Positions 47,581 through 57,710 are shown, counted from the stretch's first letter. The stretch is DNA of 64,000 nt from Methanococcus voltae (GCF_017875395.1 NZ_JAGGMO010000001.1:434001-498000), one strand, 5' to 3'. The notes: generated by a model from the letters alone, not told the origin. Translations and numbers: made by a program.

Positions 47581-48927
47581 TTATTCAATATTATTTTTTA
47601 ATTTTTTTACAACAAAGTCTTTTTTAGCAATTGCTTCATCACATGATTTTGCAACTTTTGACTTCATGTCTTCGAAATCTTCAGGTTTTTGCTCTCCAAC
47701 TATTTTTTTAACCGGAGTATATGCAGCCTCCCTAAATTTAGGTATTAATGGTATTTTCTCCCCGTTATCGATTAAATAGCTAGTATCACCTTCTGCAACT
47801 ACCCCAATAACTTCAGCACCCGTGTGTTCCTTAATTTCTTCAACCTTATCTTTTGGAGCTATAATTAACAAGCTGTCTATTGAAACTCCTAATGGGTCAA
47901 TATTAAGATTTTCCAACATTTTTAATACTTTTTCATCCACTAAATTGTAAATTTTTTCTTTTTCAACTTGTAAAGATACGTTTGCAGTATTAGAGATTTC
48001 ATAAGCATCTCCTCTAAGACCACCGTTAGTTACGTCAGTCATCACGTGAATATCTTTTAATAAATCCGCCTTTATTAATCCTTTGCAAGCTTTCAAGAAA
48101 TCAACGTTTATAGTTTGGTTTATAGCATCAAAGTCCCCATAATAAAGACCGGTTGTAGATATAGTACCGCCACCACTACCTTTAGTCATTAATATTACAT
48201 CGCCTACTTCAGCTCTTTTTCTTGCAGTTGGCTTTCCTTCATCTATTACACCTATTGCAGCTACTGAACTTACCAAACGGTCACCCAATACCATGTCACC
48301 GCCCACTCTTAAGGTACTACCTGCAACTAAAGGTACGTTTATAGCCTCTGAAACAGCACAAATACCTGCAGTATACTCTAAGATTTTTGCAACATCTCCG
48401 TCATCTGCTAAATGGACATCACTAATTAATGCAACTGCGTCAGCACCCATAACATAAACATCTCTCAAGGCAGCTCTTGCAACGTGGAAACCAGCCAAAA
48501 ATGGGAAATCGCTTAATCGTGAGTGAGTACCATCTACCGCTACCACAACGTATTTTGCATCTGCTCTTACAACACCTGCATCGTCTTGCTCAGTACTATC
48601 AACTTCAGTTATCTGATTTGTAGTTCCGATTATACGAGCTATTTCTCGATGTACAAAGAAATCACCCTGTCCTCTGCTACCTACGCCCATTTTACCCATG
48701 GTAACGTCGGAAGTACTTGAACCCAATAGGTATTTTAAGTCATTATCTTCGATATCTTTGTATTTTTCCGTTGTTTTAACTTCTTCAATTACTGCATTGA
48801 CAAATTTCTTCGCCCATTCTTCATTTACGTCTTTTAATTCTAAAACACGTTTAAAACCCACATCTATTATCTTATCTTCAGAAACGCCCTTTTTTAAATT
48901 TCTTCTAACATATCCTTCGATATCCAT
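47581..48927 (-). CDS. AIR-synthase/HypE-like protein of unknown substrate
   Basis: 448 residues from the ATG behind TTGGTGTTTC. N-terminal helical extension of ~100 residues, then an AIR-synthase (PurM/ThiL/SelD/HypE) module: VVVAVDGTHSRLSDFPFLAG, RDVYVMGADAVALISDVHLA, VAGSTLRVGGDMVLGDRL, ILMTKGSGGGTIS and MTDVTNGGLRGDAYEIS. These are the ATP and magnesium positions of the fold, so an ATP-dependent phosphoryl-transfer is likely. It is not PurM, ThiL or HypE (hypE is separate at 34.9 kb). Conserved in methanogens as I recall; role unknown. Confidence 0.75.
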   Translation of the reverse strand: MDIEGYVRRNLKKGVSEDKIIDVGFKRVLELKDVNEEWAKKFVNAVIEEVKTTEKYKDIEDNDLKYLLGSSTSDVTMGKMGVGSRGQGDFFVHREIARIIGTTNQITEVDSTEQDDAGVVRADAKYVVVAVDGTHSRLSDFPFLAGFHVARAALRDVYVMGADAVALISDVHLADDGDVAKILEYTAGICAVSEAINVPLVAGSTLRVGGDMVLGDRLVSSVAAIGVIDEGKPTARKRAEVGDVILMTKGSGGGTISTTGLYYGDFDAINQTINVDFLKACKGLIKADLLKDIHVMTDVTNGGLRGDAYEISNTANVSLQVEKEKIYNLVDEKVLKMLENLNIDPLGVSIDSLLIIAPKDKVEEIKEHTGAEVIGVVAEGDTSYLIDNGEKIPLIPKFREAAYTPVKKIVGEQKPEDFEDMKSKVAKSCDEAIAKKDFVVKKLKNNIE

Positions 48928-49196
48928 ATGAAACACCAACATATTGAAATATTTGTAAATTAGTAGTTAGTTAAATTATAAAATAACAATTTTAAATGAA
49001 TTTACTATCATGATATTGTTTACCATAGAATAAAGTAACATATCGTAATAGCTCGTAATATACATAATATTTTAATAAATGTAATCTCCATGTAAAAATA
49101 AAAATTTAAAGATAAAATGGGATTATTATTAACTCTTGCAATTTACTTAAATATTATTTGAATATTAGTTAAGTATTAGTTGAGTATTAATTAAAA

Positions 49197-49580
49197 TTAA
49201 TTTTCACTCAATTTCAATATAGCTTCTGCTATATCTCCGTTAGCTTCTTCCAATGCTTTTTTAGCTTCTTCTTCGGTAACATTGCATTGTGAAACTACCA
49301 TTTCGATGTCTTCTTTTGTTACATCTAAAGTTACTTCAACATCTTCTATTTTTTCCACCGTTTTAGCAACTTTTTTAGCCCTACCGGTTATGGAATATGT
49401 TTTATTACCCATCATGTCCATTACCTGAACTTTTGGCTTTTCAAAAACTAAAAGCTTGTCATCTAATTCAATGGTGACTTTTAAAGCTTTAATGTCTTTT
49501 GCATCCATACCCATATCTTTCATCATATTTTGCATTTGTTTTATCATTCTTGGATTCATTCTTCCGCCACCTGGGAACAT
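49197..49580 (-). CDS. nac: Nascent polypeptide-associated complex protein
   Basis: 127 residues from the ATG in MFPGGGRMNPR behind AGAGGTG; the longer frame begins inside that RBS. Central NAC domain (KALKVTIELDDKLLVFEKPK, QVMDMMGNKTYSITG) and C-terminal UBA helix bundle (CNVTEEEAKKALEEANGDIA). Archaeal homodimeric NAC binds ribosomes and emerging chains. Confidence 0.95.
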   Translation of the reverse strand: MFPGGGRMNPRMIKQMQNMMKDMGMDAKDIKALKVTIELDDKLLVFEKPKVQVMDMMGNKTYSITGRAKKVAKTVEKIEDVEVTLDVTKEDIEMVVSQCNVTEEEAKKALEEANGDIAEAILKLSEN

Positions 49581-49919
49581 AAAAAACACCTCTGAGTCGA
49601 TATATACTTTTTATAACCATAATCATGGATGATAATAATTAATAGTTTAAGATTATTGTCATTATTGTCATTTTTTCTAAGATTATGACGATTGCTATAA
49701 ATTATAGATATTTATATGATATATAGTTTTTCAATCTAATTAAGCATAAAAATTTTAAAAGTAATACAATTATAAATTCAATTCATAAATTATATATTAA
49801 ATACAAATATATTATTATTAATATATTTTAATCAGTGTTTTAAAAATATTTGAATATTATAATTTATTAAAATCTTAAAATAGCAAAATAATAGGGATAT
49901 AAAGGTTAAATGAGGGCAT
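49581..49919. other. Divergent region between nac and hypD
   Basis: 339 AT-rich bases with no gene. TATA-like stretches on both strands near 49710-49720 and 49790; no RNA or strong fold seen. Confidence 0.4.
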
Positions 49920-51035
49920 ATGATGGATATTAATAGTAAAACAATAATTAAAAAAGCAATTGATAAAATAAGTGATTTTAGTAAAGAAATAGATAGGGAT
50001 GTAAAAATTATGCACGTATGTGGTTCCCACGAGCATACAATTTGCAATTACGGAATAAGAGACGTTTTACCGGAAAATATAACTGTTGTACCGGGACCTG
50101 GCTGTCCTGTATGCGTTACGACACAAAAAGAAATTGATGAGGCCATATATTTAGCAGAAGAAGGTTATACAATAGCTACGTTGGGTGACATGTATAGGGT
50201 TCCAGGTAGCGATAAATCATTGATGCAATTACAATCTGAGGGTTCAGATGTTAGGATTGTATCCGGAATACCCGAAGCTGTGAAAATAGCAAAAACCACT
50301 GACAAAAAAGTAGTTTTTGTTGCAATAGGATTTGAAACTACCGCTCCGACGACAGCTGCTGAATTAATATCGCTAAAATCTAGATACGATAGTCTAAAAA
50401 ATTCAAATTCAGATAACAATCTTAATTTTTACATCCATAATTGTCACAGGCAGACGCCACCAGTGATGGATTTCTTACTAGGCGGGGGCTCCAAACTAAA
50501 TCTAGATGGGTTTATATGCCCAGGTCACGTCTCTACAATCACAGGATTAAAACCATATTACACACCTTGCGAAAAATATCATGCTCCAATGGTTATTGCA
50601 GGTTTTGAGCCTACAGATGTTCTTATGTCACTAGTAATGCTATTAAAACAAATTAAAGATGGCGTTGCAAAAGTAGAAAATGAATACATCAGAGGAGTTA
50701 GGGAAGAAGGAAATGTTGTAGCCCAGAAAATGATAAATACAGTATTTAAGGATAAAGATGTAGCTTGGAGAGGATTCCCCATCATCAAAAACGGAGGATT
50801 TGATTTAAAAGATGAATTTAAGCAGTACGATATTAAAAACATTATCGATATGCCAGAAATCAAAGAAAAAATAAATAAAGGATGTATATGTAGTGAAATA
50901 TTGAGGGGTGAAAAGCTACCTACTGATTGCAAACTATTTGGAAAAGCTTGTGACCCAATTAACCCAGTTGGTAGCTGTATGGTATCGGATGAAGGAACTT
51001 GTAGAATATTTTATAAGTATAAAAAACTAATGTAA
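49920..51035 (+). CDS. hypD: [NiFe] hydrogenase maturation protein HypD
   Basis: 371 residues; Fe-S scaffold for assembling the Fe(CN)2CO unit with HypC. CGSHEHTICNYGIRDVLP and GPGCPVCVTTQ (N-terminal cysteine motifs), FVAIGFETTAPTTAA, NFYIHNCHRQTPP, DGFICPGHVSTITG and the C-terminal cysteine group (CICSEILRG, CKLFGKACDP, GSCMVSDEGTCR). Two adjacent ATGs; RBS GAGGG. The next gene, a fumarase subunit, is 77 bases downstream. Confidence 0.96.
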   Translation: MMDINSKTIIKKAIDKISDFSKEIDRDVKIMHVCGSHEHTICNYGIRDVLPENITVVPGPGCPVCVTTQKEIDEAIYLAEEGYTIATLGDMYRVPGSDKSLMQLQSEGSDVRIVSGIPEAVKIAKTTDKKVVFVAIGFETTAPTTAAELISLKSRYDSLKNSNSDNNLNFYIHNCHRQTPPVMDFLLGGGSKLNLDGFICPGHVSTITGLKPYYTPCEKYHAPMVIAGFEPTDVLMSLVMLLKQIKDGVAKVENEYIRGVREEGNVVAQKMINTVFKDKDVAWRGFPIIKNGGFDLKDEFKQYDIKNIIDMPEIKEKINKGCICSEILRGEKLPTDCKLFGKACDPINPVGSCMVSDEGTCRIFYKYKKLM

Positions 51036-51112
51036 TTAGTTATTAAAAATAAAAAAATAAAGTAAAAAATAAATATTGTAGATTAAATAAATCTAAAGTA
51101 AGATGGGAAAAT

Positions 51113-52048
51113 ATGAAAAATACAAATGAATTAAAAGTTATGGATGTTAAAAATAAAAATAATGGAAGTAATTATTATAAAAAATCCATATCGAATATTT
51201 CTGAAGTATCAGATATTGTTGAAGAATTATTTAATGTATCAGCAATATATTTAACGGATGATGTTAAAAAAGCACTTGAAAATGCTGAAAATATTGAAGA
51301 AAAACAAATATCGAAAGATATTTTAAAGGCAATTATAAAAAATAATGAGATTGCAGAAAATAAAAAAATACCTTTGTGTCAAGATACTGGTGTACCAGTC
51401 GTATTTTTAAAAATAGGCACCAATATAGATTCAAATAACATAATGGAAATAATCGATAATATAAAATTGGGTGTAGAACAAGCTACTTCATCAGTCCCTT
51501 TAAGACCTAACGTAGTTAATCCATTAACTAGGGAGAATTTAAAGACAAATACGGGTTTAGGTTCTCCATTTGTTAATTTTGAATTTGATAAAAATCTTGA
51601 AAAAGAAATAGAAATTACGGTGTTTCCAAAAGGGGCAGGTAGCGAAAATATGAGTGCTTTAAAGATGCTAACTCCTGCGGAAGGAATAAATGGTATAACA
51701 AAATTTATATTGGACACTGTTGTATCTTCAGGCGGTAAACCTTGCCCCCCTATCGTTTTAGGGATAGGTATTGGAGGAACTGCTGATTTATCATTAAAAT
51801 TAGCAAAAAAAGCACTTTTAAGAAATTTGGGGGAAAGGAATACTGATAAAAAAATTTCTAAAATGGAAGAAGAATTATTAGAAATGATAAATTCGTTAAA
51901 AATAGGCGCAATGGGTCTCGGAGGAAATACAACTGCGTTGGATGTATTTATTGAAATTAACGGTTGTCACACTGCTTCCTTACCTGTAGGAATCTGTATT
52001 CAGTGTTGGGCAGATCGAAAAGCTACTGCAAAAATTAAAATTTTATAA
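51113..52048 (+). CDS. fumA: Fumarate hydratase, alpha (N-terminal) subunit
   Basis: 311 residues; class I [4Fe-4S] fumarase/tartrate dehydratase alpha chain of the methanogen reductive TCA pathway. Cluster cysteines in KIPLCQDTGVPVVF, GGKPCPP and NGCHTASLP; SENMSALKMLTPAEG and LGIGIGGTADLSLKLAKKAL also fit. A ~30-residue Lys/Asn-rich N-terminal tail precedes the usual start region. The beta subunit gene is not adjacent. Converges with hcgG. Confidence 0.93.
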   Translation: MKNTNELKVMDVKNKNNGSNYYKKSISNISEVSDIVEELFNVSAIYLTDDVKKALENAENIEEKQISKDILKAIIKNNEIAENKKIPLCQDTGVPVVFLKIGTNIDSNNIMEIIDNIKLGVEQATSSVPLRPNVVNPLTRENLKTNTGLGSPFVNFEFDKNLEKEIEITVFPKGAGSENMSALKMLTPAEGINGITKFILDTVVSSGGKPCPPIVLGIGIGGTADLSLKLAKKALLRNLGERNTDKKISKMEEELLEMINSLKIGAMGLGGNTTALDVFIEINGCHTASLPVGICIQCWADRKATAKIKIL

Positions 52049-52173
52049 TGACCATATTTAAAAATAAAAAATAGAAAAAAGAATATGAATATTTATCATT
52101 TGTATAATTTATTAATAAATTATATTTACTCTATCTTATTTTAGTTATTATTTTCTTTTTAATTTATTATTTT

Positions 52174-53709
52174 TTAGAATAAATTAATTGCATTTGTTTT
52201 TTTCATTATTCTTATCATTATTTCAGGTATCATTGTAGTGATTACAGACTTATCCGCATTTTTAATAACTTCTTTATCACTTCCATTGCAAGCGTAAGCA
52301 TTGATACCATTATCATTTAAAATTTTGATGGTTGCTTTTTCTACCCAGGGATCCACATCGCTGATGTAAACTTCTTCAGGCTTTAAATTATTAGCAATTC
52401 CCCAAGAAATGTATCTTGCACCCAATAAACCTAATTTATCGTAATTTCCAAGCTCTTCTTCTAAAGAATTTAAATTTTTACCAAAATAAGGTTTTCTACC
52501 CAAATTACTATCTTTAACGGTTGTCCAATGTGCATCCCCTATAAAGTAGTCCCCTACAGTTTCAGGATAGATGTATGATTTATTATTATACGTTAAAAAC
52601 TTATTACCCTTGGATATTGCCGACAATTGGTTCTTAGTTGCTAAACATATATTTAAATTAGCCAACTCTTCTTTCACTATGCTTAAAACCCTTGGAAGTC
52701 CAAAATTAGTTCTTTTTGCAGTCCCAGGTGCATATCCGCACATATAGCCATGGTGATTACCTACAAAACCAGTCAATATAACATTTAATCCACTTCGTAG
52801 ACCGATTCTGCATTCATCTTCATAAGCCCCATTTGTAGCTACAACGCCCCCTTTTACCAATATACGAGAAGCAACTATTGATTTAGCAAAATCTTTTAAC
52901 CTATCGTTTGAACGATTAAAAGGACCACCTTCGACCACGAATACGTCCACATCTAAATCATTACAGGCAGTTAATCCTGTTATTAAATCGTCATAACCAT
53001 CGCCAATGTGAAAAATACCCTCTATACCTTTTCCAAATTTTTTTGAAGCACGGACTACTTTTTCCATTTCATCGATAGATGCACTATGCTCTTCGCCACC
53101 CTGCTCTTTTACCACGTTTACGCAGACTGTGGAAGATTTTTTTATCCAATCTTCAAATTCATAAGCATATTTTTGCTCTTTATCTAAAAGACGCTTATGT
53201 ATCCTATCTTTTGGACAACCTTTGTAGGGAGGACCTTGATTATAACATTCGCCCATACAATGTGTTATCTCTTTTGGGAATCGCATAGGTCCATTTTCAC
53301 CAAAATGATCTAAATCAAGAGGTACATCGACTAAATTATATATTTTATCCATTACTTCAAATGGAGTCATATTTTCTTTTTCTGCAATATCTGCTATTGC
53401 ATAAGCGCACAAATGAATAGGAAATCCCATATGGTCGGTTAAAGTACAATTTTCTAAGAATTGTCGTAAATCTAATGTAGAAGAACAGGGACCTACGCCC
53501 AATTCCACTAAATCACAACCCATTGGAAATTTTCTAAAATTACTACCCAGTTTGTATAATTCATCGAGTTCAAAATTTCCTAATGTGTCTACTATTTCAA
53601 TAATATCGGATTCTTTTAATTTATTATGGATTAATTTCTTATTGATAATTCCTTTTAACTCCAATGTAGCCATTGGATTATTTACCGATTCTTTAATTAA
53701 TTCCAGCAT
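52174..53709 (-). CDS. hcgG: FeGP cofactor biosynthesis protein HcgG
   Basis: 511 residues. The N-terminal two thirds have the HcgG pattern, including LVELGVGPCSSTLDLRQFL, GFPIHLCAYAIAD and ITHCMGECYNQGPPYKGCP with a fibrillarin-like/cysteine-rich core. The C-terminal third ends with IGDAHWTTV and a dinucleotide-like VYISDVDPW. HcgG is one of the genes needed to build the iron-guanylylpyridinol cofactor of Hmd; its exact reaction is debated. Third gene of hmd-hcgA-hcgG, 131 bases after hcgA. RBS GGGGTTAG. Confidence 0.85.
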   Translation of the reverse strand: MLELIKESVNNPMATLELKGIINKKLIHNKLKESDIIEIVDTLGNFELDELYKLGSNFRKFPMGCDLVELGVGPCSSTLDLRQFLENCTLTDHMGFPIHLCAYAIADIAEKENMTPFEVMDKIYNLVDVPLDLDHFGENGPMRFPKEITHCMGECYNQGPPYKGCPKDRIHKRLLDKEQKYAYEFEDWIKKSSTVCVNVVKEQGGEEHSASIDEMEKVVRASKKFGKGIEGIFHIGDGYDDLITGLTACNDLDVDVFVVEGGPFNRSNDRLKDFAKSIVASRILVKGGVVATNGAYEDECRIGLRSGLNVILTGFVGNHHGYMCGYAPGTAKRTNFGLPRVLSIVKEELANLNICLATKNQLSAISKGNKFLTYNNKSYIYPETVGDYFIGDAHWTTVKDSNLGRKPYFGKNLNSLEEELGNYDKLGLLGARYISWGIANNLKPEEVYISDVDPWVEKATIKILNDNGINAYACNGSDKEVIKNADKSVITTMIPEIMIRIMKKTNAINLF

Positions 53710-53839
53710 TTTCTAACCCCATTATCAAATTTAAGTAAAATTTATTTAATAATATATCGTATAATTTTAGTATGTTAAAATAGACGGTATTTTAAAAATA
53801 AATTAAATAATTAATAACTGATAATTAATAACCAAAAAC

Positions 53840-54982
53840 TTAACAAATATCTGGAATTAAGCCAAGTTCTTCAATCATTTTAACTACATTATTTAAATTG
53901 CCGGTTTTTGGACTTCCTACACCTACAATATTCATTGGGTGATTATCTGGAATTACAGTAGCCACATTACTTGCTCCAGCCATTAATGCGTATTGCACCA
54001 ATTCTGCCCCGATAGTTGGCGTAGGTGAGGTTATTCTAATATTTGGAAACATTAATCTTGTTATTGCTATGGTTTTTGCCTGTTCTAAAGCAGAACATTT
54101 TGGATAGTGCTCCATAGGCGTGTTTTTATAAGGATTGAATCCCATTATTGGAATCTCTTTTACATTCATTTCTTTTAAAAAGTCTAAATGGTTAACTCTA
54201 TCTTCGTAAGATTCACCAAGTCCGATTAAAAGTCCTGAAGAAAGTTCTATGTCGTGTTTTAATATATTTTTACATACATTTATTCTATCTTGTAAGTTTT
54301 CACCAGGTTTTACAGAATTAAACACTTCCTCGTTAGTACTTTCAAGATTACAACATATTGTATCTACATTATTATTTTTTAAATGTTTTATACAGTTTTC
54401 AGTTAAATCAGCTCCTGCATTAACTAAAACTTTTAAGTTAGAAACTTTTTTAACATTTTTTAAAGCTCTTAAAACTTCTGAACCATCATACCCATGACCT
54501 GAAGAACAGCTTACTCGCTTAATTCCCGAAGATTCTATTGCTTTCGCAGATTTCTGTATCATGTCATCGGAAGTTCTAAAAGGTTTTACATACCCCTCTG
54601 TTGAAGTCCCCGTAGCATAGCCACAATATTTGCATTTTGGGGTAACACTACATATGTTAGTAATATGTATGGTAGAGGTTATTTCGATAGAATTAAAAAA
54701 CAAGTCCCGTAATTGTGAAGAAATTGAAAATAATTCCAAATAATCAGATATTTTTGATATATTAAAAAGTTCTAAAGCCTGTTCTTTTGTAATTATACTA
54801 TTGTTTAACCCATTATTCTGAAGTAATTTTTCATATTCTTCAGTATTATAATTATTTTTAATAATATAATTATTCAAACTTGTTTCATCCGTAAGGTTAA
54901 TATCATTACAATTCTCAGAAATTAAATTGTACACATTTGCCCTCAATTCCTGAAAATTATGTCTTATTTCACCAAGTGACAT
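53840..54982 (-). CDS. hcgA: Radical SAM FeGP-cofactor protein HcgA
   Basis: 380 residues from the ATG behind GAGGTGTG. The cluster motif is CSVTPKCKYC, i.e. Cys111-x5-Cys117-x2-Cys120, the non-standard CX5CX2C that marks HcgA rather than the usual CX3CX2C. BioB-like barrel: FRTSDDMIQKSAKAIESSGI, CCNLESTNEEVF, SGLLIGLGESYEDRVNHL and MGFNPYKNTPME. Proposed to take part in forming the pyridinol. It lies between hmd and hcgG on the same strand. Confidence 0.92.
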   Translation of the reverse strand: MSLGEIRHNFQELRANVYNLISENCNDINLTDETSLNNYIIKNNYNTEEYEKLLQNNGLNNSIITKEQALELFNISKISDYLELFSISSQLRDLFFNSIEITSTIHITNICSVTPKCKYCGYATGTSTEGYVKPFRTSDDMIQKSAKAIESSGIKRVSCSSGHGYDGSEVLRALKNVKKVSNLKVLVNAGADLTENCIKHLKNNNVDTICCNLESTNEEVFNSVKPGENLQDRINVCKNILKHDIELSSGLLIGLGESYEDRVNHLDFLKEMNVKEIPIMGFNPYKNTPMEHYPKCSALEQAKTIAITRLMFPNIRITSPTPTIGAELVQYALMAGASNVATVIPDNHPMNIVGVGSPKTGNLNNVVKMIEELGLIPDIC

Positions 54983-55055
54983 ATGCACACCTCGTGTAAA
55001 TTAAAAATAAACAATAAACAAAATAAACAATAAAAAAAGAGAAATTAAATTTAAT

Positions 55056-56087
55056 TTATTGTTTTCCGTGTTTTTCGAGAACTTTTAAGGAAGCAGGTAA
55101 AATATCAGCTAAAGGACCGAAGCACATGCTGTCTGCAGTACCGGTTAAAGCTTTAGGGTCTAATTTATCTTCCATGCCTTTAATTCCTTCGCTTCTCATT
55201 AATTCTAAAATTTGGGTAATAGCTTCATCTGCCATCATTTGTGCAAAGTCTGCAGGAGCACCTAAAATTTGGGTAACTGCGTCTCTGTAAGCTAAAATAC
55301 CTGCGTAAACTGGTGCAGTAACTGCTGAACCCATGTCACATACAGGGCTGATTAAGTTAGCTGGCATTTTGAAAGCTTCTCCTCTTGCAGTATTTGCAAT
55401 TTTGAAGAATTTTTCAACTGCTTCTTCTGTTGCGAATCCTTCTGAAATGAACACTTGTCCTTTCATTTCAGGAACTGCTCCAGGGTGGTATGCGATAATG
55501 TTTAAATCGTCTCTACCTAAGTCTTTAAAGATTTTAGCAAATTTAGGGGTTGGGATTGTACATGCGTGTGTAACAATTGCTCCTTCCTTAATGTTTGCTA
55601 CGAATTTTTCAATAATTGCAGGTTGGCTGCCTCCTTTTGGTAACCATGTAATAACAATATCTGCGTCTTTAACTGCTTCATTATCGTCTGCAGTAACTTT
55701 TAAGCCTACTTTTTCAGGGCTTACAAAGTGCATACAAGCTTTAGGTGGTTTTGGTAATTCTTTTGCCTTAGCTTTAACTGCATCTCTGATTTCTGGCATA
55801 ACTTCTTCAGCTTTTCCTGCTAAATGAGCTTCCATAACTTTTGTATAGTCAAAGTTGTCTAAAACTACAATTTCATTTCCTTCTGCAAAGCAAGGATCTG
55901 CAATTACTACTTCGTCAATTTCGTCAATTAAATGTAATAATTCTGCACCCATTATAATTGTTGAGTGTGTCATTGCAATTTCCGGGATTCCTACTTGTTT
56001 AGCTACTTCTGAAGCTCTTGAAAAGTTTGTAATTCCAGATGCTGCGTGTGTTCTGTAACATCCTGCACCTAATATTGCTACTTTCAT
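55056..56087 (-). CDS. hmd: H2-forming methylene-tetrahydromethanopterin dehydrogenase ([Fe]-hydrogenase)
   Basis: 343 residues; uses H2 to reduce methenyl- to methylene-tetrahydromethanopterin without nickel. N-terminal Rossmann domain MKVAILGAGCYRTHAASGIT with conserved His14; iron ligand Cys176 in IVTHACTIPTP; YHPGAVPEMKGQVF and a C-terminal helical dimer domain (APVYAGILAYRDAVTQILGA). Codons are strongly biased, as for an abundant enzyme. RBS AGAGGTG. Normally induced under nickel limitation in other methanogens; no control element can be proven here. Confidence 0.97.
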   Translation of the reverse strand: MKVAILGAGCYRTHAASGITNFSRASEVAKQVGIPEIAMTHSTIIMGAELLHLIDEIDEVVIADPCFAEGNEIVVLDNFDYTKVMEAHLAGKAEEVMPEIRDAVKAKAKELPKPPKACMHFVSPEKVGLKVTADDNEAVKDADIVITWLPKGGSQPAIIEKFVANIKEGAIVTHACTIPTPKFAKIFKDLGRDDLNIIAYHPGAVPEMKGQVFISEGFATEEAVEKFFKIANTARGEAFKMPANLISPVCDMGSAVTAPVYAGILAYRDAVTQILGAPADFAQMMADEAITQILELMRSEGIKGMEDKLDPKALTGTADSMCFGPLADILPASLKVLEKHGKQ

Positions 56088-56150
56088 AAGTACACCTCTA
56101 AAGGTTTCTCTAATATATAATATACAATATTTTATTGTTGGGTATTAAGA

Positions 56151-56160
56151 TATATATACA
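56151..56160 (-). promoter_or_regulatory. Candidate TATA box of hmd
   Basis: TGTATATATA on the minus strand, ~65 bases before the start codon, leaving a ~40-base leader. A second AT box (56111-56123) is also possible. Confidence 0.4.
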
Positions 56161-56195
56161 TTAGTATTAGAATTTCTAATAGAGTACCCACATAG

Positions 56196-56867
56196 TTAGT
56201 ACATATTAATAAATCCAATAATATTAATAGGGGACCCATCAGGAATATTAATATCTAATGGCATACCTAAAAAAACAAAAACTTGGTTGTCAAAAAACTC
56301 CAAATTAGTTAGATTTTCCACTATCAACATTTTATCCAATAACTTCTTATGAACTTTGTAATCTCCAATAGAAGCGCAGTCCGTAGCAATTATATCGATA
56401 TTCAATTCTAAAATTCTTTCCAAATATTTATTTAATTTTAAATCATAATCAAAATACTTAAGATTACCCCATAATCTATATTTATTTGTATTTAAAATCA
56501 ATATTTTAATATTATTTTTGTCAATGATATCTTTTAATTCATTGAATTTATCATCATTTTCAAAATATTCGGTATTTTCCGAATTATAATTTATACATAT
56601 TGCATTTTCATAAATAATCTTCTTATCCATTAATTTTAAATAAGGTTTTGAAAATTTTGAAAAATCAGCATTTTTTACATTTGTATTATTCAAATGTCCT
56701 GGAAAATCAATATGTGTACCAAGATGTGAGTTAAGTTCTATTTTAGAGATTTTAAAATCATCCACATCTATTTTAGAGATTTTATATTCCGGATCGCCTG
56801 GAAAAACAACATTTACCAAATTGTGACTCAAAGATATGGGTTTACCAAAATTATTTTTTAAATTCAT
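56196..56867 (-). CDS. Cyclase/arylformamidase-family metal hydrolase
   Basis: 223 residues. The metal motif HLGTHIDFPGH (residues 48-58; HxGTHxDxPxH) and the late GMPLDINIPDGSPINII are diagnostic of the cyclase/kynurenine formamidase family (PF04199). The N-terminus SLSHNLVNVVFPGDPEY is the usual opening. Substrate unknown; no tryptophan catabolism genes nearby. RBS TAGGTGAAATT. It lies 108 bases upstream of hmd on the same strand. Confidence 0.85.
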   Translation of the reverse strand: MNLKNNFGKPISLSHNLVNVVFPGDPEYKISKIDVDDFKISKIELNSHLGTHIDFPGHLNNTNVKNADFSKFSKPYLKLMDKKIIYENAICINYNSENTEYFENDDKFNELKDIIDKNNIKILILNTNKYRLWGNLKYFDYDLKLNKYLERILELNIDIIATDCASIGDYKVHKKLLDKMLIVENLTNLEFFDNQVFVFLGMPLDINIPDGSPINIIGFINMY

Positions 56868-57002
56868 AATTTCACCTAAAATATCAATAAGGGATATTAT
56901 ATATTATAAGATATAAAACATATTTAAAATAAAGATTATTTATACAAAAATAAGAAAATAAGAAAATAAAAATAGTAAAAGTAAATTTATAATGTGATAT
57001 TT

Positions 57003-57662
57003 ATGCGACATGACTTTCACACTCACACAATATACAGCGATGGAGAATTATTACCTTCAGAACTTGTACGAAGAGCTATAGCTTTAAAACATAAGACTAT
57101 TGCACTAACGGATCACGGCGACATTTCAAATTACAAAGAATTAATAAAAATGGGTCTTGAAACTAAAAAAGAGTTAAAAAATTACTGGGATATTGAAATA
57201 ATTGCAGGGATAGAATTAACACATATTCCACCAAAATCAATACCTAAAATCGCAAAAAAATGTAAAGATGAAGGTGTTGAATTAGTTGTAATACATGGAG
57301 AGACGTTAGTAGAGCCTGTTGAAGAAAAAACAAATTATTATGCTTCATTATCTGAAGATGTAGATATATTAGCACATGGGGGCCTAATAGATGATGAAAC
57401 TGCCAAAAATATAAAGGAAAATGATATTTATCTAGAAATAACGTCAAGAAAAGGTCATTCTTTATCAAATGGGTACGTTTTAAACGTTGCCAGAAAATAC
57501 AACATACCTACAGTAATCAACACGGATTCCCATGCTCCAAGTGATTTAATATCATTTGAATTTGCTGAAAAAGTAGGTTTTGGTTGCGGTATGACCCCTG
57601 ATGAAGTTAAAAAATCATTAATCGATAATCCTTTAAAATTATTAGATAAATTAAAAAAATAA
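57003..57662 (+). CDS. PHP-domain metal-dependent phosphoesterase
   Basis: 219 residues from the ATG behind ATGTGATATT; an in-frame GTG lies in that RBS. PHP metal motifs: HDFHTHTIYSDGELLPSEL, ALTDHGDIS, IIAGIELTHI, VVIHGET, LAHGG and NTDSHAPSDL. Members include histidinol phosphatase and nucleotide phosphoesterases; no his gene is adjacent (hisI is 5 kb away), so the substrate is open. Confidence 0.85.
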   Translation: MRHDFHTHTIYSDGELLPSELVRRAIALKHKTIALTDHGDISNYKELIKMGLETKKELKNYWDIEIIAGIELTHIPPKSIPKIAKKCKDEGVELVVIHGETLVEPVEEKTNYYASLSEDVDILAHGGLIDDETAKNIKENDIYLEITSRKGHSLSNGYVLNVARKYNIPTVINTDSHAPSDLISFEFAEKVGFGCGMTPDEVKKSLIDNPLKLLDKLKK

Positions 57663-57710
57663 TTCAAATGTTATTCAAACGTAAAAATAAAATAGATAAA
57701 AAAATTTAAT

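Noticed and set aside
55333-55827. Long antisense frames opposite hmd
   Set aside because: Caused by the biased codon use of a highly expressed gene; no RBS and unrelated to any known family.
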